The notes: generated by a model not told the origin, from the letters alone. A DNA stretch of 64,000 nucleotides from Ancylomarina longa (GCF_003996985.1 NZ_RJJX01000005.1:1-64000), one strand, 5' to 3'. Shown: positions 36,717 through 46,567, counted from the stretch's first letter. Numbers and translations: made by a program.

Positions 36717-37409
36717 TTAGTGAATATTTTGTTCTTTTTTTAGATATTCAATTAGCATTTTATCTCCTTTTCGTACAGATTTCTTTAACCAATCCAATTT
36801 CAGTTCTAATTTTTCAATTTCATTTAACTGCCAAGACAATTCAGATCTCCTTAACTCATTAGCCAAATGACTCAGCACAAGAGCTGCGGATACGGATATA
36901 TTAAAACTTTCCGTAAATCCGTACATCGGAATTTTCACAAATTCATCTGCGTGTTCGAGTACGATATCGGATAAACCAGTAAGTTCAGTTCCGAAAAAAA
37001 AAGCTGCTTTCCCTTTTTTCAAATCAAAATCGGGTAATAAAACATCATTAACATGTGGACTTGTGGCCACTATACGATAGCCCTTTTGCTTTAAATCCAA
37101 AATAGCATCAACAGAGTTTTCCTCTTTTTTATTATACTGATGTAAATCTACCCATTTAGAAGATCCCATTACAACTTCAGGGTTTAGTTGATATGTATTG
37201 GAATTCTCAATTACATGAAGATCCTGAATTCCAAAACAATCACAAGAACGCATAACAGCACTTGCATTCTGAGGCTGAAATATATTCTCTAATACAATAG
37301 TTATATAACGAGTTCTATTATTCAGGTTGGTATTAATCAACTCTAAACGATTATCAGTTGCGAATTGTTCTAAAAACCTAACGGATTTAAGCAGTAGATC
37401 TTTTTCCAT
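36717..37409 (-). CDS. TrmH/SpoU-family tRNA/rRNA methyltransferase
   Basis: SPOUT-class 2'-O-ribose methyltransferase of 230 residues, probably TrmH-like (Gm18 of tRNA). Motifs include LENIFQPQNASAVMRSCDCFG, FFFGTELTGLSD and the knot region IPMYGFTESFNISVSAAL (each partial). The C-terminal helices are basic. I chose ATG at 37409, giving MEKDLL; the in-frame ATG at 37445 would add 12 hydrophobic residues that look like untranslated leader. The gene follows hup on the same strand with a 71-bp gap. Confidence 0.85.
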   Translation of the reverse strand: MEKDLLLKSVRFLEQFATDNRLELINTNLNNRTRYITIVLENIFQPQNASAVMRSCDCFGIQDLHVIENSNTYQLNPEVVMGSSKWVDLHQYNKKEENSVDAILDLKQKGYRIVATSPHVNDVLLPDFDLKKGKAAFFFGTELTGLSDIVLEHADEFVKIPMYGFTESFNISVSAALVLSHLANELRRSELSWQLNEIEKLELKLDWLKKSVRKGDKMLIEYLKKEQNIH

Positions 37410-37480
37410 CTTGAAAATTTGAAATAAAAAAAAGGAGGTATTCATACACCCCCTCTAATTTCTTCTTGACTTACAACTAT

Positions 37481-37753
37481 TTATTGTACAGAGTCTGCTA
37501 ATTCAGAACCAGCTTTAAATTTGATAACTTTTTTAGCTGGAATATTAATTGGCTTACCAGTTTGAGGATTTCTACCAGTTCTAGCATCACGCTTAGACAC
37601 AGAAAAAGAACCAAATCCAACAAGAGCTACTCTATCATCACTTTTCAAAGCTTCAGTAGTAGTTTCAATAAAAGCATCTAATGCTTTTTTAGAATCAGCT
37701 TTAGTCAAACCAGCTTTGCTAGCAATAGCATCAATTAATTGCGCTTTGTTCAT
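37481..37753 (-). CDS. hup: HU-family nucleoid DNA-binding protein
   Basis: A 90-residue histone-like protein. It has the helical dimer part ([20 protein letters not shown]), the GFGSFSV turn, and the DNA-binding arm with [16 protein letters not shown], whose Pro intercalates into DNA. Length and motifs are canonical HU. A strong promoter is predicted just upstream (37805-37835), as expected for an abundant protein. Confidence 0.96.
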   Translation of the reverse strand: MNKAQLIDAIASKAGLTKADSKKALDAFIETTTEALKSDDRVALVGFGSFSVSKRDARTGRNPQTGKPINIPAKKVIKFKAGSELADSVQ

Positions 37754-37804
37754 AACTTTATAAAATTTTAGGGTTAAAAATTGCTTTTACATTTGAAATA
37801 TATA

Positions 37805-37835
37805 CAAATATAAAGGATTTCTATTCGTTTGCAAA
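37805..37835 (-). promoter_or_regulatory. Predicted promoter of the HU gene
   Basis: On the minus strand TTTG (37832-37835), 19 bp, then TATATTTG (37805-37812): a very good match to the Bacteroidota consensus. The rest of 37836-38152 is AT-rich and shows no other signal I can support. Confidence 0.6.
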
Positions 37836-38152
37836 TTAACTTCAAGAAAAATTTAGAATTATTTCTTTTTATTTAAAATAACATAATAAAAACTTATTTT
37901 TTCACAAAGTTCCCAAAAGACAACATAGTTAGATCTAGTAATTGAATCATAAAAGTATTTAGTCTATTTTTCCATTTAACTGAATCCTATTTACAATAGT
38001 ATCCGTGCCAAATCAGATAAGCACAAAGACTAATCACATTTTAACAAAAAATTGATTTTCAATACACTACATGTTCTGTATTTAACTCCGCAAAATAAAA
38101 AAATAATCATCCCTGCATAAATTTCAAGCCTATTTGACAGTTCCTTGCAAGT

Positions 38153-39448
38153 CTATTTTCTCAATAAAAATGCACTTAAATCAGCATAATCCTTTCCTAT
38201 TACTACACTTTGTTTTTCTTTTTCTAAGCATTCCTTTAAATAAGTTGGAATCTCTACATCTACATTTATTACTTCCTCAACCGTGCCTTTAAATTTAGCT
38301 GGATGAGCTGTTTCCAGAAAAATCCCTATAGCAGAATTAGACCTAAGGTGTTTTTTCAGGCCTAAATATCCAATTGCTCCATGTGGATCCAAAATATACC
38401 CTGTTCTCTCATAAACATCTAAAATGGCATGTTTTGTCTCTTGATCCGAAAACCAAGCTCCTTTAATATCCCGAATCACCTGCTTGTATTCCTTTTGATA
38501 CATCTCCATCATTCTGGCAAAATTACTAGGCGCACCAACATCCATTGCATTCGATATAGTTGAAAAAGATGACCTTGGTTCATATTTACCACTCGCAAGA
38601 TAATCGGGAACCACTTTATTTTTATTTGCTGAAGCGATAAATACAGAAATTGGCAATCCCATTTGCTTCGCCAACAACCCACCAGTTAAGTTCCCATAAT
38701 TTCCGCTGGGAACAGAAATAACAATCTCCTTTTCTTTATCTTTTAATTGCCCCCATGCATAAAAATAATAAAAACTTTGGGGCAGTAATCTTGCTATATT
38801 TATAGAATTCGCTGATGTGAGGTTCATTTTTTTATTTAAATCCTCATCAACAAAAGCCATTTTCACCAATGCCTGACAATCATCAAAAGTACCATTAACC
38901 TCCAAGGCTGTAATATTCTTTCCCATTGTCGTTAGTTGTTGCTCCTGAATTTCACTCACTTTATTTTTTGGATAAAGTATAATTACATCAACTCCTTCAA
39001 CTCCCAAAAATCCATTAGCAACGGCGCTACCAGTATCTCCTGAAGTTGCAACTAATATTGTTATCTTTCGCTTACTCTGTTTAGCAAAAGCACCTAAACA
39101 TCGAGACATAAATCTGGCTCCTACATCCTTAAAAGCACATGTTGGTCCATAGAATAACTCAAGGCTGTAAACTTCTTTTTCAACCTCTACAAGAGGTGTC
39201 TCAAAATTTAAGGCATCCCTCGTTATTTCTTTTAAAACAGTATCAGTAATATCTTCTCCTACAAAATGTTTTGACACTTCGTATCCTATTTCAGATAAGG
39301 ACATATTTGGCAGCCGACTAAAAAAATCATTCCCTAAATGCGGAATAGATTCTGGGAAAAACAGTCCCTCATCTGGTGCTAAGCCTTTTATCACTGCCTC
39401 CTTAAAGCTGTATCGTAATCCTTTATTATTTGTACTAAAATATTTCAC
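38153..39448 (-). CDS. thrC: Threonine synthase
   Basis: PLP enzyme of 431 residues converting O-phosphohomoserine to threonine, the last step of the pathway. The N-terminal YFSTN and FKEAVIKGLAPDEGLFFPE are family marks; the PLP-lysine segment is PTCAFKDVGARF, followed by VATSGDTGSAVANGF and SVPSGNYGNLTGGLLAK. The gene is third in the unit thrA-thrB-thrC, 87 bp after thrB, and so should be under the same threonine-responsive leader. Confidence 0.96.
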   Translation of the reverse strand: MKYFSTNNKGLRYSFKEAVIKGLAPDEGLFFPESIPHLGNDFFSRLPNMSLSEIGYEVSKHFVGEDITDTVLKEITRDALNFETPLVEVEKEVYSLELFYGPTCAFKDVGARFMSRCLGAFAKQSKRKITILVATSGDTGSAVANGFLGVEGVDVIILYPKNKVSEIQEQQLTTMGKNITALEVNGTFDDCQALVKMAFVDEDLNKKMNLTSANSINIARLLPQSFYYFYAWGQLKDKEKEIVISVPSGNYGNLTGGLLAKQMGLPISVFIASANKNKVVPDYLASGKYEPRSSFSTISNAMDVGAPSNFARMMEMYQKEYKQVIRDIKGAWFSDQETKHAILDVYERTGYILDPHGAIGYLGLKKHLRSNSAIGIFLETAHPAKFKGTVEEVINVDVEIPTYLKECLEKEKQSVVIGKDYADLSAFLLRK

Positions 39449-39535
39449 TTTTTTAATCTTTTGATGTGAGAATTTGGATTTAGCATTTGAATATCGATTC
39501 TTTAAACCTATTCCAAAACCTTATTCATCCTCTCA

Positions 39536-40465
39536 CTATTCACAAATTTGAACTCCACCTTCACTCACTTTTGATACGTATATTTTATATTCTATACTGG
39601 TTCTTTTATAAACTGTATTCATTACTGCTGCAATTACATTAGCTTTATCAATTCCATTTGCCAAAGCAAATACAGATGGTCCCGAACCAGATATACTACA
39701 TCCTAATGCTCCTGCCTCCATTACAGATAGTTTCAACTCATCAAATTCAGGAATCAATATTTTTCGTTGCGATTCTACAATATGATCCTCCAAAGAACGA
39801 CCAATCAGCTCATAATTGGAAGTATACAAACCAGACATTAAACCTGCAACATTTCCCCATTGACGTATCGCTTTTTTTAATGGTATATCTGAAGAGAGTA
39901 AAGCACGGGATTCTTTTGTTTTAATCTCAATTTGCGGATGAATTACAATGCACCACAAATCAGCTGGAGCCTTAATAGATATAATATCCAATGGCTTGTA
40001 GCTCCGAATTAAGCAGAATCCACCAAGCGTAGCAGGAGCTACGTTATCAGCATGTTCATCACCCGATGCAACAGCCTCTCCTTTCATAGCAAAATCAACC
40101 AATTTTAACCGACTATATGGTTTTCCCATTAATTCATTAACCGCAAACACTGCACCTGCTGCACTCGCTGCACTAGAGCCTATTCCACTTCCTGGTTTAA
40201 TGTTTTTGAATATCTCCACATCAAAGCCTTGAGTTGAGTCTAAATCATCTAAAAGAGCTTGAATGGCAACTCCGGCTACATTCTTTTTAGGATCAGTAGG
40301 TAATTCCTCATATCCATTAATACTTTCTATAATGATTTTATGCTGATCGTTTTTCTTAACAATCATTTCATCCCCTACTCCATCAATGGCAAATCCTAAT
40401 ATGTCGAATCCACAACCAACATTCGAAACACTACCTGGAGCAAAAATCTTAACTATATCTGACAT
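39536..40465 (-). CDS. thrB: Homoserine kinase
   Basis: GHMP-family kinase of 309 residues that phosphorylates homoserine with ATP. The start PGSVSNVGCGFDILGFAI and the ATP loop PGSGIGSSAASAAGAV are characteristic. The C-terminal GCSISGSGPSVFAL completes the fold. It lies between thrA (88-bp gap) and thrC. A complete homoserine-to-threonine route is therefore encoded in this operon. Confidence 0.96.
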   Translation of the reverse strand: MSDIVKIFAPGSVSNVGCGFDILGFAIDGVGDEMIVKKNDQHKIIIESINGYEELPTDPKKNVAGVAIQALLDDLDSTQGFDVEIFKNIKPGSGIGSSAASAAGAVFAVNELMGKPYSRLKLVDFAMKGEAVASGDEHADNVAPATLGGFCLIRSYKPLDIISIKAPADLWCIVIHPQIEIKTKESRALLSSDIPLKKAIRQWGNVAGLMSGLYTSNYELIGRSLEDHIVESQRKILIPEFDELKLSVMEAGALGCSISGSGPSVFALANGIDKANVIAAVMNTVYKRTSIEYKIYVSKVSEGGVQICE

Positions 40466-40553
40466 GTTACTTTTTATATCTTTTGAGATTATAATTCTAT
40501 GATAATTATTCGAATCCGTTCATTATCAAGAACTAAAATTCTTGTATTAATAA

Positions 40554-42989
40554 TTAATTACTATAGATTCTGATAATATCACCAAAAATACCGGAAGCTG
40601 TTACTTCTGCACCAGCACCTGCTCCCTTTACAATTAATGGCTGGTCGTAATACCACTTGGTATTTAATGATATTACATTATCCTTTCCATGAATATTATA
40701 AAATGGATGATCTGGGGAAACTTCCTTCAATCCAATACTGGCTTTTCCGTTTTTGAAGGATGCAATGTATCGATATCTAATATTTTTTTCCTTCATAAGC
40801 TTTCGCCAGCCCTCAAAATATTCATTATTGGTTTTGAGATCCTCCAGTAAATCTTCAGAAGTTTGTCCGTGTAAACACGATTCCGGAATCATAGGATGAT
40901 GATAAACATCTTCCTGTTCCAATTCGTATCCAGCCTCCCTGCATAATATCAGCAATTTTCTAAGTACATCCATCCCACTCAAATCAATTTTTGGATCTGG
41001 TTCCGTAAACCCTTGATCCATTGCCATCCTAACAGCATTCACAAAAGAAGCTCCCTCATTAAATTCATTCATGATAAAGTTTAAACTTCCCGAAACGACA
41101 GCATCGATTCCAACAATTTTATCCCCAGTATGAACTAGACTATTGATGGTACTGATTATGGGCAATCCTGCACCCACATTACTTTCGAACATAAACTCCA
41201 CATTTTGCCTTTTTGCTGTGGATTTTATCTTTAAGTAATTTTCATATTCAGATGAAGCTGCAATTTTATTACAGGCAACAATAGAGACACTAGCATTCAA
41301 AACAGATTGATATATTTCACTAACATCTTCGCTTGCAGTAATATCGACAAAAACACTATTCCGAAGGTTCGCTTTATCCATCGATTTTACAAATCCCTGA
41401 AGATCTGCTTTTGCACCATGCTTATTCAATTTTTGCTCCCAATCAAACAATAAATTCTCATCTTTTGCAAAGTACATTTTCCTGCTGTTGGTCACTGCTC
41501 TTACAATAAGCTTTAAACCTTTTTCCTCAAGTAAATAATCGTACTGATTTTGAATAAATTCCAATAATTTACTGCCCACATTCCCAAGTCCTGCAATATA
41601 TAAATTGACTTTCTTAGATACTGATAAAAAGAACTCTTCGTGAATCACATTTAGTGCTTTTTTCACATCCAAAGTACATACCATAAAGGTGAGATTCATT
41701 TCATTTCCTCCCTGAGCCATAGCCCTAATATTCACTCCATTTCGGCCTAAAACACTAAATACTTTCCCTGAAATACCGGGTGTAAATCCCATATCTTCAC
41801 CTACTACTGCTACTATTGACAAATTCTCCTCAACCGATGGTTTATTTACCAGATTTAATCTGATTTCTTTTTCAAATTCAATTTGAACCGCTTCAATGGC
41901 AATTTCCTTATCGCCTTTATGGATTCCAACACTAATACTGTGTTCGGAAGAGGCTTGAGTTATTAATACAACATTGATTTTATTTTGAGCCAGACAGGTA
42001 AAAAATCGAGAAGCAAATCCACTAATCCCAACCATTCCACCGCCAGATAAAGTAAACAAATCAATATCATTGATAGAAGACAAACCCCTTACAACAGACC
42101 TATTTTCATCTGGTTTATTCGTTATTAAGGTACCTGCATCATTCGGTGCAAAAGTATTCTTAATCTGCACATTAATCTGATGTTGAACTACAGGTATCAG
42201 TGTAGGCGGGTAAATTACCTTAGCTCCAAAATGTGATAATTCCAAAGCTTCCTGAAAAGACATTTGGGCAATTGGCATTGCTTGAGAAACTAATCCAGGA
42301 TCCGCAGTAAACATCCCACTCACATCAGTCCAAATTTCCATCTCAGAACATTGCAGACCTGCAGCTAAAATAGAAGCTGTAAAATCAGAACCTCCACGTC
42401 CCAATAAACTAAGTTCTCCTTTTGATCCGGAAGCAATAAAACCGGGAAAAACAGCAACATCAAAATTCGCCTTTTTAACTTTTACCAGTTTCTTATAGGT
42501 TTGATCACGATTCAAATAGACTCCAGTTCCATTTTGAGTTGTGATATAATCTCGAGAATCGTAATAAACTGAATTCATCCCAGATTGTCTCAAAAAATCT
42601 TCTATAATGCGTGAAGAAAACATTTCTCCTGACCCCAAAACAGCATTTATCACCTTTTGTGATATTTCTTTTAATAAAAAGACCCCTTGTAAGAGCTCTG
42701 CAATTTCGGAAAAGCGTTTCACCACCCAATGCTCTGTCTCTTTAGAAACATTCAAATCGAGAATCATTTGAATATGTCTATTTTGCAGACTCTGAAGAGC
42801 AATTTTATACTCCTCATTTCTTTCACTGGCCAGATTTATACAGCGCTCCAGTTCATCTGTAACACCACCAAGTGCAGAAACAACTATGATCTGTCTACAA
42901 ATGGAATAATTCTTTTCAATTATTTCCCGAACCTTTATGCAATTTACTGCATTAGCAACCGAGCTTCCTCCAAATTTTAAAACTTTCAT
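40554..42989 (-). CDS. thrA: Bifunctional aspartokinase / homoserine dehydrogenase
   Basis: An 811-residue fusion enzyme catalysing the first and third steps of threonine biosynthesis. The N-terminal aspartokinase (about 1-290) has KFGGSSVAN, SALGGVTDEL and LLGRGGSDFTAS. The regulatory ACT region (about 305-450) includes GVNIRAMAQGGNEMN. The homoserine dehydrogenase (about 455-811) starts IAGLGNVGSKL and has GSLNFIMNEF and EPDPKIDLSGMDVLRKL. ACT domains suggest feedback control by threonine. It is the first structural gene after the thr leader. Confidence 0.96.
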   Translation of the reverse strand: MKVLKFGGSSVANAVNCIKVREIIEKNYSICRQIIVVSALGGVTDELERCINLASERNEEYKIALQSLQNRHIQMILDLNVSKETEHWVVKRFSEIAELLQGVFLLKEISQKVINAVLGSGEMFSSRIIEDFLRQSGMNSVYYDSRDYITTQNGTGVYLNRDQTYKKLVKVKKANFDVAVFPGFIASGSKGELSLLGRGGSDFTASILAAGLQCSEMEIWTDVSGMFTADPGLVSQAMPIAQMSFQEALELSHFGAKVIYPPTLIPVVQHQINVQIKNTFAPNDAGTLITNKPDENRSVVRGLSSINDIDLFTLSGGGMVGISGFASRFFTCLAQNKINVVLITQASSEHSISVGIHKGDKEIAIEAVQIEFEKEIRLNLVNKPSVEENLSIVAVVGEDMGFTPGISGKVFSVLGRNGVNIRAMAQGGNEMNLTFMVCTLDVKKALNVIHEEFFLSVSKKVNLYIAGLGNVGSKLLEFIQNQYDYLLEEKGLKLIVRAVTNSRKMYFAKDENLLFDWEQKLNKHGAKADLQGFVKSMDKANLRNSVFVDITASEDVSEIYQSVLNASVSIVACNKIAASSEYENYLKIKSTAKRQNVEFMFESNVGAGLPIISTINSLVHTGDKIVGIDAVVSGSLNFIMNEFNEGASFVNAVRMAMDQGFTEPDPKIDLSGMDVLRKLLILCREAGYELEQEDVYHHPMIPESCLHGQTSEDLLEDLKTNNEYFEGWRKLMKEKNIRYRYIASFKNGKASIGLKEVSPDHPFYNIHGKDNVISLNTKWYYDQPLIVKGAGAGAEVTASGIFGDIIRIYSN

Positions 42990-43156
42990 GATTTTTATTC
43001 TTTTGATGATTTTCTCTCCATACGATTGTCAATCCTATCATCAATGATTAAATATTTTGGTTATGGTTATTCGACATAGGCTACCTATCAACAATAGGTA
43101 TTCTATTTAGTTAATGTGGCTAATACACAATAAACCTCATGTCTTTTTTGAGTAAT

Positions 43157-43219
43157 CAACTACCCACTTCTGGTGATATGTAATAATAGTAACCCCCTAA
43201 AGGGTTGTTGTGGTAGTTG
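43157..43219 (-). promoter_or_regulatory. Candidate attenuator structure of the thr leader
   Basis: Inside and just after the leader peptide gene, GGTAGTTG (43212-43219) can pair with CAACTACC (43157-43164), enclosing a second hairpin AACCC...GGGTT (43191-43206) that overlaps the leader stop codon. The outer arm is made of the threonine codons of the leader, so ribosome position would decide which structure forms. I do not see a classical terminator with a T run, so the termination step is uncertain. Confidence 0.45.
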
Positions 43220-43298
43220 TGATGGTGGTAGAAATAACAATTCGGCCAATAGAAGATACACTTTTTCGCATGTTGCTATTCAACATGTTTTTTGCCAT
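43197..43298 (-). CDS. thrL: Threonine operon leader peptide
   Basis: A 33-codon frame ending in TAG, located 207 bp upstream of thrA on the same strand. Residues 22-33 read ISTTITTTTTTL, with eight threonine codons in the last ten and an isoleucine codon, very like the leader of the enterobacterial thr operon. Internal Met5 and Met10 are alternative starts; the Met10 start would give 24 residues. When charged tRNA-Thr is scarce, the ribosome should stall here and change folding of the following RNA. A regulatory rather than functional peptide. Confidence 0.8.
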   Translation of the reverse strand: MAKNMLNSNMRKSVSSIGRIVISTTITTTTTTL

Positions 43299-43352
43299 CT
43301 CTATGTGATACCTGCTTTTCAATACAATGCTATTTCAAATCTTTAAGATTTT

Positions 43353-43380
43353 CAAATATATAATTTTTTTTCCCTTTCAA
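43353..43380 (-). promoter_or_regulatory. Predicted thr operon promoter
   Basis: On the minus strand TTG (43378-43380), 17 bp, then TATATTTG (43353-43360). This puts the transcription start near 43346, about 48 bp before the leader peptide ATG, giving an untranslated leader of about 355 nt before thrA. Confidence 0.5.
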
Positions 43381-43625
43381 CCACTACTTTCATAGCTTTC
43401 TTTTGCAATTAATGTAAAATATCTCTCTCAAACGATATAACATTGACCAATCCATTCTTTCAATTTACAGATAGCATTATGAGTCCAACTTCTATAATTT
43501 CTTTCCTAAACCAAATATCACCACACCTTTCTGGATCGCTCTTTTTCAGACGTTTAAGAAATTTTAATTAGAATCATTCCAAATTAATTTCGTAAATTGG
43601 AATATTATTCACTAAACTTATTATC

Positions 43626-44357
43626 ATGAGAAAGAGAATTTTTGTATTGACTGCTATTTTGTTTTGTACCTTATTCACCTTTGCACAGAATGAGGAGGAA
43701 AAGACAACAACAGTAGTGGAAAGTATTTACATTTTGCCTAAACGTGGAATGACTGATCAGTTTGAAAAAGCTATTAAGGCACATAATACAAAATTCCATC
43801 CAGAGGGAGATTATGTAGCAGGATTACGTAGAATTGATTACGGAGACAAAGCTGGTTGGTACGTATGGATCATGGGACCAACAAACTATGCAGCAATTGA
43901 TTCTCGTCCAGTAAATGAAAACGGACACTCTGATGATTGGGATAAAACCGTGGATCCTACAGTAGAAAAATATGGACCAGTTAATCTATGGAACCTGAAT
44001 GATAAATTATCATTCGGAAAAGAGATCTTGATGAAATCTAAACATTATGAAGCTTGGGGAGTCATGCTTCGAAAAGGGCAACATTATCGTTTTGAAACCA
44101 TTGCCAAAAAGCTGATGAAAACATCTAAGAATCTGGGATATGCATTTCTTGTTTTCAATAATCCAGTGCATACTCCCCACAGTCCAGATATAGGAATAGT
44201 ATGGAATTTTAATAGCTATGCGGATTGGTCATCTGATACCGGTTTTAAAAAGGAATTTGAAAAACTATACGGTGAAGGTTCCTGGCAAAATATGTATACC
44301 GAATGGATGGATATTGTTGAAGATTACAATGCTGAACTTCGAACAATCATTCGATAA
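43626..44357 (+). CDS. Exported protein of unknown function
   Basis: A 243-residue protein with a signal peptide (residues 1 to about 21, ending FTFAQ), so periplasmic or surface-exposed. The mature part has two similar halves, each with a strand ending near W (IYILPKRGMTDQFEKAIKAH; GVMLRKGQHYRFETIAKKL), which suggests duplicated ferredoxin-like (dimeric alpha/beta barrel) units as in monooxygenase-like stress proteins. That fold suggestion is weak. No operon partner. Its own terminator follows. Confidence 0.6.
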   Translation: MRKRIFVLTAILFCTLFTFAQNEEEKTTTVVESIYILPKRGMTDQFEKAIKAHNTKFHPEGDYVAGLRRIDYGDKAGWYVWIMGPTNYAAIDSRPVNENGHSDDWDKTVDPTVEKYGPVNLWNLNDKLSFGKEILMKSKHYEAWGVMLRKGQHYRFETIAKKLMKTSKNLGYAFLVFNNPVHTPHSPDIGIVWNFNSYADWSSDTGFKKEFEKLYGEGSWQNMYTEWMDIVEDYNAELRTIIR

Positions 44358-44378
44358 ATTTACAAGATGAAATAACTT

Positions 44379-44412
44379 TTGTCAGATGGTGATATTCCAT
44401 CTGGCAATTTTT
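44379..44412 (+). terminator. Terminator after the exported protein gene
   Basis: The stem TTGTCAGATGG (44379-44389) pairs with CCATCTGGCAA (44397-44407, one mismatch or G-T) and is followed by five T. Confidence 0.8.
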
Positions 44413-44488
44413 ATGTCTTTAAAATCAAAAAAAGCTCTTGGAATACAAAGCATGTTTATGGATATTTGCACAAACAAAATTAATTAAC

Positions 44489-45139
44489 ATGATTAAAGGA
44501 ATTATTTTCGACCTTGATGGAACATTAGTGAATTCAATTGAAGACATAGCAGATTCGATGAATCAGGTATTATCGGAAAGATTATTTCCGACTCATGATT
44601 ATGAAACTTACAAGACTTTCGTTGGCCGAGGAGTAAAAAAACTAGTTGAAAATTCTATCCCTGCAAATAGTAGAGATGATAAAACTCTAAGTGAATGTTT
44701 TAGAAGAATGATGGAAATTTATGATACGAACTGCATTTTAAAAACATCTCTTTATCCTGGAATTGCAGAACTTCTTTCCACTCTAAATAGCAAAGGAATT
44801 AAATTATCTATATTCAGTAACAAAGCAAATGAGCTAACTCAGAAAGTGGTGAAACATTTATTTGCCGATTGGAAATTCGAAAAAACAATTGGGTCTGGGG
44901 ATGAAATACCAAGAAAACCGAATCCTAAAGGTGCATTATTTCTTAGTAATGAAATGAATATAAATCCCGACGAATTAATCTTCGTAGGAGATTCCGGAGT
45001 TGACATGGAAACTGCAAATAAAGCTGGGATGCATGCCGTTGGTGTACTTTGGGGATTCCGAGATATGGAGGAATTGCTTGAAAATGGAGCTCAAACCATT
45101 TTAAATCATCCAATGGAATTATTAAAATCTTTCGACTAA
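44489..45139 (+). CDS. HAD-family phosphatase, phosphoglycolate phosphatase type
   Basis: A 216-residue HAD hydrolase. Motif I is FDLDGTLVNS with nucleophile Asp8 and acid/base Asp10; motif II is the Ser of LSIFSNK; motif III/IV are RKPNPKG and FVGDSGVDMETA. The helical cap after motif I (about 15-80) is of subclass I, as in phosphoglycolate and related phosphatases. I chose ATG at 44489, which puts motif I at the usual distance; the earlier ATG at 44438 would add 17 residues. It converges with the CDF gene, with 4 bp between stops. Confidence 0.88.
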   Translation: MIKGIIFDLDGTLVNSIEDIADSMNQVLSERLFPTHDYETYKTFVGRGVKKLVENSIPANSRDDKTLSECFRRMMEIYDTNCILKTSLYPGIAELLSTLNSKGIKLSIFSNKANELTQKVVKHLFADWKFEKTIGSGDEIPRKPNPKGALFLSNEMNINPDELIFVGDSGVDMETANKAGMHAVGVLWGFRDMEELLENGAQTILNHPMELLKSFD

Positions 45140-45143
45140 TTTT

Positions 45144-46073
45144 TTAATGATGATGAGAATCTTCCTGGCTAACTATGCTTTCATCTTCACAAATGCCATT
45201 AATTTCGGGTTGTAAAGTAACATGATCGATATCAAAATCATGATTAAGAATATTTTCTAATTTCTGCAAGATTGTATTCACTTTACTAAGTTGCAGATCT
45301 TGATTAAAACTTATGTGAGCCTCAAAGTTTATATGTTTGTCATCTAATTTCCAAACATGCACATGGTGCATATTTTCTATTCCTTCAATGGATTTAATTC
45401 TTGCTTGAATATCATTCAAGTTAATATGTATTGGGGCAAATTGCATCAAAATCCGCACACTTTCCAAAACCAAACTCCAACTCGAAACAACCAAATAAAG
45501 TGCTATTCCAATAGAAAGGACGCTATCCACCCATGGAATATCCCATAAATACATCGCAAATCCTCCCAAAACTACTGCAATAGAGGAAATCATATCAGAG
45601 AGTAGATGAAGATAAGCGGAACGCATATTTATACTATGCTTAGCATCATTTTTCACTAAAAGTACACTCAATCCATTTAATAGGATGGACAAACCACCCA
45701 GTATCATTACCAGCCCTGGTTGAATAACCTCCGGATTTGAGAAACGTTGGATCGCTTCCTTGAGTAGAAAAAACGCAATTACAATTAAAGTAATTGCATT
45801 AATAAAAGCAGCCAAAATTTCAGCCCTTTTGTAGCCGAAGGTCTGTCTTGCAGTTTGTTTTCGCTCCGACAACTTACTTGCAAACCAACTAATAAGCAGA
45901 GCAAGAACATCCGAAAAATTATGCATCGCATCGGATAACAAAGCCAAACTACCGGAAACAAAACCGCCAATAACCTGCGCAACTGTGATTCCAATATTTA
46001 GAAGTATAGCAATTCCTAAATTTCGTCCCTTAAGTTCGCCATGGTGATGATGACTGTGATTGTGATCTCCCAT
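45144..46073 (-). CDS. Cation diffusion facilitator, zinc-type (CzcD/ZitB-like)
   Basis: Inner-membrane metal/proton antiporter of 309 residues that exports divalent metals, most likely zinc. The N-terminus is His-rich (residues 4-11). Six membrane helices follow, with the site-A signature SLALLSDAMHNFSDVLAL in TM2 and HLLSDMISS in TM5. The cytoplasmic C-terminal domain (about 205-295) has HHVHVWKLDDKHINFEAH. The protein ends in another His cluster. Not in an operon. Confidence 0.92.
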   Translation of the reverse strand: MGDHNHSHHHHGELKGRNLGIAILLNIGITVAQVIGGFVSGSLALLSDAMHNFSDVLALLISWFASKLSERKQTARQTFGYKRAEILAAFINAITLIVIAFFLLKEAIQRFSNPEVIQPGLVMILGGLSILLNGLSVLLVKNDAKHSINMRSAYLHLLSDMISSIAVVLGGFAMYLWDIPWVDSVLSIGIALYLVVSSWSLVLESVRILMQFAPIHINLNDIQARIKSIEGIENMHHVHVWKLDDKHINFEAHISFNQDLQLSKVNTILQKLENILNHDFDIDHVTLQPEINGICEDESIVSQEDSHHH

Positions 46074-46407
46074 AAGATTTTAGTTGTTTTGAAAGGTAAA
46101 GATAATCATCAAATACACTTTATATCAAACTAATTCTAAATAACTACTATCAAAAAGTAAATTTTGATCGGTGGAAAAAAAAGTAAACCCCTAATTAGAT
46201 CACAAATCATTAATAATTCAAGCGTATTATTAAAAACCACTTTAAGTAATCCTACTGCATTTCAAGCAAACTCAGAATATATCCATATTTGTATATTCAT
46301 TAATATTAATAACTTTAACTGATTTTTAAAATCAACTCCGAGTTTAGTATTTCTAAGCATTTTAATTTAAAATGTATGAACACTTGACCGATGGGTAATA
46401 TATAGGA

Positions 46408-46566
46408 AACTTATTTGCCTCCCGAAGGATTTTATCCTAAAATTGGAAAGGAGATTTTGTGTTTAGAAATAATAGATAGATTCATTTATCTATTTTGCCA
46501 TTGTATTCAATGGTATCCAAACTAAAACAGAAACCTCCTGCTTTATCAGAATGGGAGTTTTTTTGT
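46408..46566 (+). ncRNA. Hairpin-rich leader of the molybdenum cofactor operon (unclassified)
   Basis: The roughly 490-bp gap before the Mo operon holds several nested structures. AGGAT-TTT-ATCCT near 46426-46439 is flanked by CTCC and GGAG. CCATTG-TATT-CAATGG is at 46498-46513. A terminator-like stem, AAACCTCC with GGGAGTTT (one bulge), ends in seven T just before the first ATG at 46568. A hairpin plus T run placed this close to a start codon suggests premature termination control. I cannot match it to the known molybdenum cofactor riboswitch, so function is inferred. The part 46074-46407 shows nothing recognisable. Confidence 0.35.
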
Positions 46567-46567
46567 T

